Below, piece by piece: positions 40,645 through 44,149 of a DNA stretch of 44,149 nt. The notes beneath the pieces are model-generated. The model saw only the letters and a program-made list of their open reading frames with translations. It made no database searches and was not told the DNA's origin. Each line of letters starts with the position of its first letter. The first letter of the stretch is position 1. Source of the DNA: Rhodocyclaceae bacterium UBA2271 (GTDB lineage Bacteria > Pseudomonadota > Gammaproteobacteria > Burkholderiales > Rhodocyclaceae); the NCBI GenBank assembly GCA_002347405.1, contig DDXB01000020.1, positions 1 through 44,149 on the forward strand, read 5' to 3'. A program made the position numbers and the translations under genes.

Positions 40645-40900
40645 TTTACCTCCAACTGGCTGGCAATTGCAGCAGAAACCACTGATGCTGACGCGCCGCT
40701 TCGACTTTCCCGGCTATGCCCAGACGCGCAAGTTTCTTGACGATCTGGCGACGCTGTCCGAGCGCGGTGGCTGCTATCCGGACTTGAGTTTCGGCAAGAC
40801 CCATGTCAGCGTCACTATCGCTGCTGCTGGAACCGAACTGAGTGCGGCCGAGTCCGATCTCGCTACCCAGGCGGATGAACTGGCCCGGCAAGCGGTGTAA
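40637..40900 (+). CDS. acRAF, RubisCO assembly factor (pterin dehydratase-like)
   Basis: This 87-residue protein with the pterin-4a-carbinolamine dehydratase fold has LTRRFDFPGYAQTRKFLDDL and GCYPDLSFGKTHVSVTIA. Carboxysome-linked members (acRAF) have lost dehydratase function and help assemble form IA RubisCO. The true enzyme's H-H-P-x-x-x-x motif is replaced by Y-P-D-L-S-F-G, as expected for acRAF. CAAGGAG precedes the ATG. It overlaps the bacterioferritin gene and lies 12 bases before mcdA. Confidence 0.9.
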   Translation: MADLPPTGWQLQQKPLMLTRRFDFPGYAQTRKFLDDLATLSERGGCYPDLSFGKTHVSVTIAAAGTELSAAESDLATQADELARQAV

Positions 40901-40912
40901 GGCAGGGATGAC

Positions 40913-41545
40913 ATGCGCGGCCGGCTGATCGCCCTGGCCAGCCTCAAGGGAGGCTGCGGCAAGTCAACGCTGGCGCTGAACCTGGCGGCGGGTTTGGCAC
41001 AAACGGGCAGCGTCGGGCTCGTCGATGCCGATCCGCAGGGGGCGTTGTGCCACTGGGCGGACTGGGCGGCGGAAGCCGGTGTGCCCAGTGTGCTGGCTGC
41101 CGGCGACGATCCGGAGGCGGCGATGGCACATGCCGCCCGGCAGTATCGACGGGTGGTGGTGGATTGCCCGCCGTCGCTTGACATGACGATCACCCGGCGC
41201 ATCCTGCAACAGGTCGATACGGTACTGATCCCGGTGCTGCCCTCACCGCTTGATTTGTGGGCCAGTGCCGAAACGGCGGAGGTGGTGCGCCAGACGCGCG
41301 AAAGCAACCCTGGCTTGCGGGCCTGCTTGCTCATCAATCAAGCGGAGCCGGCCAGTGCCTTGTCGCGCGCCATGGCCAACGCGCTGGCCAGTCTGGAACT
41401 ACCCGTTCTCGGCTGCGTGGTACGCCGCCGGGCTGTCTACCGACAGGCGGCGGTGGAAGGCGTTAGCGTTTATCAGCTTGGTGCGCGCGGTCGCGCCGCC
41501 GCACTGGAAATCGATCAACTCATAGAGGAGGTATTGCGGAAATGA
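40913..41545 (+). CDS. mcdA: McdA, ParA-type ATPase positioning carboxysomes
   Basis: This 210-residue ParA/MinD-family ATPase has the deviant Walker A motif K-G-G-C-G-K-S-T at residues 12-19 (signature lysine K12). DADPQGALCHWADWA is the switch region, and VVVDCPPSLD is Walker B. In alpha-carboxysome operons this gene with mcdB forms the McdAB system that distributes carboxysomes over the nucleoid. It overlaps mcdB by four bases (ATGA), the expected pairing. Confidence 0.92.
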   Translation: MRGRLIALASLKGGCGKSTLALNLAAGLAQTGSVGLVDADPQGALCHWADWAAEAGVPSVLAAGDDPEAAMAHAARQYRRVVVDCPPSLDMTITRRILQQVDTVLIPVLPSPLDLWASAETAEVVRQTRESNPGLRACLLINQAEPASALSRAMANALASLELPVLGCVVRRRAVYRQAAVEGVSVYQLGARGRAAALEIDQLIEEVLRK

Positions 41546-41805
41546 GCAAACTGGAAGACAAGCTGACCGCCAGCATCAAGCCGGGCCGTCACCGCACTGC
41601 CGAAAAATCCGGGCCAGTGAAAAAAGCGCCTGCCAAAAAGGCAAAGCCCGTTGTCGCTGCACCGGCCAGACAGCAGCCGACAAAAGTCGGCGCTGGCAGA
41701 ACGGCAGCGCAGTCACAAACCCGGCCTCAGAGCAAGCCGCAAAGCCAGCCTCAATCTCAGCCTGAAACTCAAGCCCTGCACCCCGCCCGGGTCTGGCCTG
41801 ACTGA
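41542..41805 (+). CDS. mcdB: McdB-like carboxysome adaptor
   Basis: This 87-residue small, basic, low-complexity protein begins MSKLEDKLTASIKPGRHRTA. Its centre is rich in lysine/proline/alanine, a run of Q-P-Q-S-Q-P-type residues follows, and it ends in RVWPD with a tryptophan near the C-terminus, as in alpha-type McdB proteins. It connects carboxysomes to McdA. A degenerate copy of the dispersed 23-bp repeat (41683-41705) sits in frame in the linker and encodes K-V-G-A-G-R-T-A. Disorder makes homology hard to judge, but position and ends fit. Confidence 0.85.
   Translation: MSKLEDKLTASIKPGRHRTAEKSGPVKKAPAKKAKPVVAAPARQQPTKVGAGRTAAQSQTRPQSKPQSQPQSQPETQALHPARVWPD
41683..41705 (+). repeat. Dispersed 23-bp repeat, copy 5, diverged (in mcdB)
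   Basis: It matches the 23-mer at 21 of 23 positions (changes at 41698 and 41700, both G to A) and is read in the same frame as in tamB and mrpD. It lies within the disordered linker of McdB. Confidence 0.75.
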
Positions 41806-41831
41806 CGATTTCGCGATCAGGGCATACGCAC

Positions 41832-44149
41832 ATGGCAATCCAACTGGCGGACTATCAGGATGTTCTGGACGAGCTGGGCGAGCACGCTGGCGAAGTGCTG
41901 GAGGCCGCCTGGCACGATGCCGCCCGGGTGTTCAGCCCGCGCGGACTGGATGCCTACCTGCGTGGTGCCGCCGGTCTCAAGTCATTGGGGCGGGGTACCG
42001 ATCTGGTGGTCTCGTTCATCGAGAGTGCGCCGCTGGTAGCGAAGGAAATCGGCGAACAGGCGGTGGCCGAACTGCTTTCCGCCGCGATCAGGATGTATTC
42101 CAAGACCAGTGCGGGTGTGCTGGCATTGCTGTTTTCGACAGCGCCAACAGCAGCTGTCCGCCTCGGCGAACTGGAACTTTTCAAGGCTTATCTTGCCCTG
42201 CTCGACAACCTGCTTGCCCAGGCGCCGCGTGCATTGCGCCCGATGCTGGACTCGCTCGACGTGCTGCTTGCCCACCTCACCCTGGGGGGGTTGCGGCGCT
42301 GGGCGATGTGGGGTGTTTCCGCACATCGCAACAACTTCGAGGCGCAGGCCAAGTATTTCGCCCTGGAAAGCGAGGATGCGCTGGCGGTGATGAAGAAGGA
42401 GCAGCGCGGGGTGCTGTTTGTCGACGTTCAACGTCGTCTGGTCATGTACTTGCGCGCGCTGTGGGGCCGCGACTTTTTCCTGCGCCCGACTTCGGGAGAC
42501 TTCGAGACCCGCACCGGCTACCGGCCCCATATCGAGCATTTTTTCATTCATCTGCCCGACGCGTTTGATGACTACGCGCCCGAGGGCGGCACCGCGGTTC
42601 CCGGTCTCGAAGTCTATCGCGCCGCTGCCGCACATGCTGCTGCCCACATGGTGCATTCCCGGCTCCACCCGGATGCGGAATCCATCAATCCCTTGCAGCA
42701 GGCATTGATCGGCGCCATCGAGGATGCCCGTGTCGAGGCGCTGTCGGTGCGCGCCTTCCCGGGCCTCAGCAAACTCTGGATCAGCCTGCTGCCGGCAGAT
42801 CCTGCGCAGGGCGGCAGTCTGGGACCTGTGCTGGATCGCATCGCCCGGGCCTTGCTCGATCCTGATTATTCGGATACCCATCCGCTGGTGGACGCCGCGC
42901 GTCGCCTGTTTGCCCAGGCGCGTCTGGATGATGCCGACATGGCGCATAACATCGGTCTCGAACTGGCCATCATGGTCCAGTCCATGCAAATTCCATTCAA
43001 CCTGCGCACCGACCAGCCATCCAGCCTCTATCGCGACGACAACCGCCATCTCTGGCAGGTGCCGGAAATGTCGGGTGATGTCATCCTGCTGCCGGGTCAG
43101 GAAGCTCAGGTCCGCAAGTACGTCAGTCTCATGGAAATGATCAACGGCCTCGACGTCGAGTTCGCCGGTGACGACGCGCAAGAGGTATGGGTGCTCGCGA
43201 GCGAACTGTACGAGGACGACGGCACCACTTTCAACGAAAAGGAAGGCAAGGTACCGATCTCCTCGCCATTCCACTACCACGAATGGGATTATCAGACTCA
43301 GCTCGAGCGTCCGAACTGGGCCACCCTGCTGGAGAAGCGTCCAAAATTCGGTGACCCGGCGGATATTGATGCCGTGATCGAGCGCCACAAGCCTCTGGTG
43401 CGGCGGCTCAAGCATCTCATCGAGGCGGTCCAGCCCCAGGGCGTGGTGCGGCAGCGCAAGATGGAGGACGGCGATCAGATTGACCTGAATGCCGCCGTGA
43501 GTGCCATGGTCGATATCCGCATGGGCGTGCAGCCCGATCCGCGCATCGGTATCCGTACCCGCTTGCAAATTCGTGACCTCTCGGTCTTGCTGCTGGTGGA
43601 CCTTTCCGAGTCTACCAACGACCGGGTGCAGAACGCCGAGGGCGAGGTCAGCGTGCTGGATCTGGCGCGGGAGGCAACGGCCCTGCTCGCCGAGGCGCTG
43701 ACCAAGATTGGCGATCCCTTCGCCATTCATGGCTTCGATTCCAATGGCCGTCACGATGTCGAGTATTACCGTTACAAGGACTTTGACGGTCCCTACGATG
43801 ACAAGGTGAAGGCGCGTCTGGCGGGGATGACCGGGCAACTGTCAACCCGCATGGGCACCGCCCTGCGCCACGCCGGCGAACATCTTGCCCGACGCCCGAG
43901 CAACAAGAAACTGATTCTGTTGCTGACCGACGGCGAACCGGCCGACAACGATGTGCGCGACCCGCAATACCTGCGCTTCGATACCAAGAAGGCCGTCGAG
44001 GAACTGGCCCGGCAGGGTGTCCACACCTTCTGCCTGACCCTCGATCCCTATGCCGACCAGTACGTTTCCCGCATTTTTGGCGCCCGGAACTACCTGGTCC
44101 TCGACCACGTGGCCCGCCTCCCTGAAAAGCTGCCCGCTCTGTATATGGG
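41832..44149 (+). CDS. cbbO: CbbO, RubisCO activase VWA subunit (3' end outside window)
   Basis: At least 772 residues are open to the window end. The start MAIQLADYQDVLDELGEHAG opens the helical N-terminal half of CbbO. A C-terminal von Willebrand A domain follows, with the MIDAS triad D-L-S-E-S near residue 590, T in RMGTALRHAG, and D in LLLTDGEPAD. CbbO acts as the RubisCO-targeting adaptor of the AAA+ motor CbbQ, which removes inhibitory sugar phosphates. cbbQ is usually next to cbbO but is not found between mcdB and cbbO (26-base gap) or anywhere in the window. The ribosome site is weak. The stop codon is not seen. Confidence 0.93.
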   Translation, partial: MAIQLADYQDVLDELGEHAGEVLEAAWHDAARVFSPRGLDAYLRGAAGLKSLGRGTDLVVSFIESAPLVAKEIGEQAVAELLSAAIRMYSKTSAGVLALLFSTAPTAAVRLGELELFKAYLALLDNLLAQAPRALRPMLDSLDVLLAHLTLGGLRRWAMWGVSAHRNNFEAQAKYFALESEDALAVMKKEQRGVLFVDVQRRLVMYLRALWGRDFFLRPTSGDFETRTGYRPHIEHFFIHLPDAFDDYAPEGGTAVPGLEVYRAAAAHAAAHMVHSRLHPDAESINPLQQALIGAIEDARVEALSVRAFPGLSKLWISLLPADPAQGGSLGPVLDRIARALLDPDYSDTHPLVDAARRLFAQARLDDADMAHNIGLELAIMVQSMQIPFNLRTDQPSSLYRDDNRHLWQVPEMSGDVILLPGQEAQVRKYVSLMEMINGLDVEFAGDDAQEVWVLASELYEDDGTTFNEKEGKVPISSPFHYHEWDYQTQLERPNWATLLEKRPKFGDPADIDAVIERHKPLVRRLKHLIEAVQPQGVVRQRKMEDGDQIDLNAAVSAMVDIRMGVQPDPRIGIRTRLQIRDLSVLLLVDLSESTNDRVQNAEGEVSVLDLAREATALLAEALTKIGDPFAIHGFDSNGRHDVEYYRYKDFDGPYDDKVKARLAGMTGQLSTRMGTALRHAGEHLARRPSNKKLILLLTDGEPADNDVRDPQYLRFDTKKAVEELARQGVHTFCLTLDPYADQYVSRIFGARNYLVLDHVARLPEKLPALYM

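Overview
The window is GC-rich, tightly packed DNA that reads as the chromosome of a chemolithoautotrophic proteobacterium, most likely a betaproteobacterium. The grounds are a complete alpha-carboxysome locus with form IA RubisCO and a divergent cbbR, TamA/TamB behind a DUF502 gene, and the general codon style. I cannot name the species.

Layout. (1) 1-6.2 kb: the end of a DUF502 membrane protein, then tamA-tamB (outer-membrane assembly) and a LapA-like membrane protein. (2) 6.2-9.1 kb: two gene relics, one of them a piece of mrpF, then a patatin-type lipase translationally coupled to a GntP-family permease. (3) 9.2-15 kb: a LapA-like small protein and a first Mrp-type antiporter operon in the order E-F-G-MbhD-B-C-D-D', the order used by the antiporter module of archaeal Mbh complexes. 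Two related hairpin-bearing elements interrupt it at gene junctions. (4) 15-16.5 kb: a DUF2062 protein, an orphan HipB-like regulator and an inverted-repeat element. (5) 16.5-22.4 kb: a second Mrp operon, A(B-fused)-C-D-E-F-G, ending in a broken KefB-like antiporter gene. (6) 22.8-31.2 kb, minus strand: a MesD-type core methionine synthase and a three-gene signalling operon (CHASE/PAS histidine kinase, single-domain response regulator, REC-REC-PAS-GAF-PAS-GGDEF-EAL protein). (7) 31.5 kb to the end: cbbR, a divergent control region, then cbbL-cbbS-csoS2-csoSCA-csoS4A-csoS4B-csoS1 x3-bacterioferritin-acRAF-mcdA-mcdB-cbbO, with cbbO cut by the window edge.

How it fits together. RubisCO, carbonic anhydrase, the scaffold CsoS2 and the shell hexamers and pentamers build the alpha-carboxysome. 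acRAF and CbbO serve RubisCO assembly and activation, and McdA/McdB should position the organelles. CbbR controls the operon. The two Mrp complexes could maintain a sodium gradient or pH homeostasis that supports bicarbonate uptake, but no bicarbonate transporter is visible here, so that link is inference.

Most notable: a 23-bp DNA repeat embedded in five unrelated coding genes in several reading frames and both orientations, including mcdB; a slippery heptamer, immediate stop and hairpin inside csoS2 that fit programmed -1 frameshifting; a pair of elements in the first mrp operon flanked by duplicated ATGA; near-identical csoS1 copies; and cbbO without cbbQ beside it.
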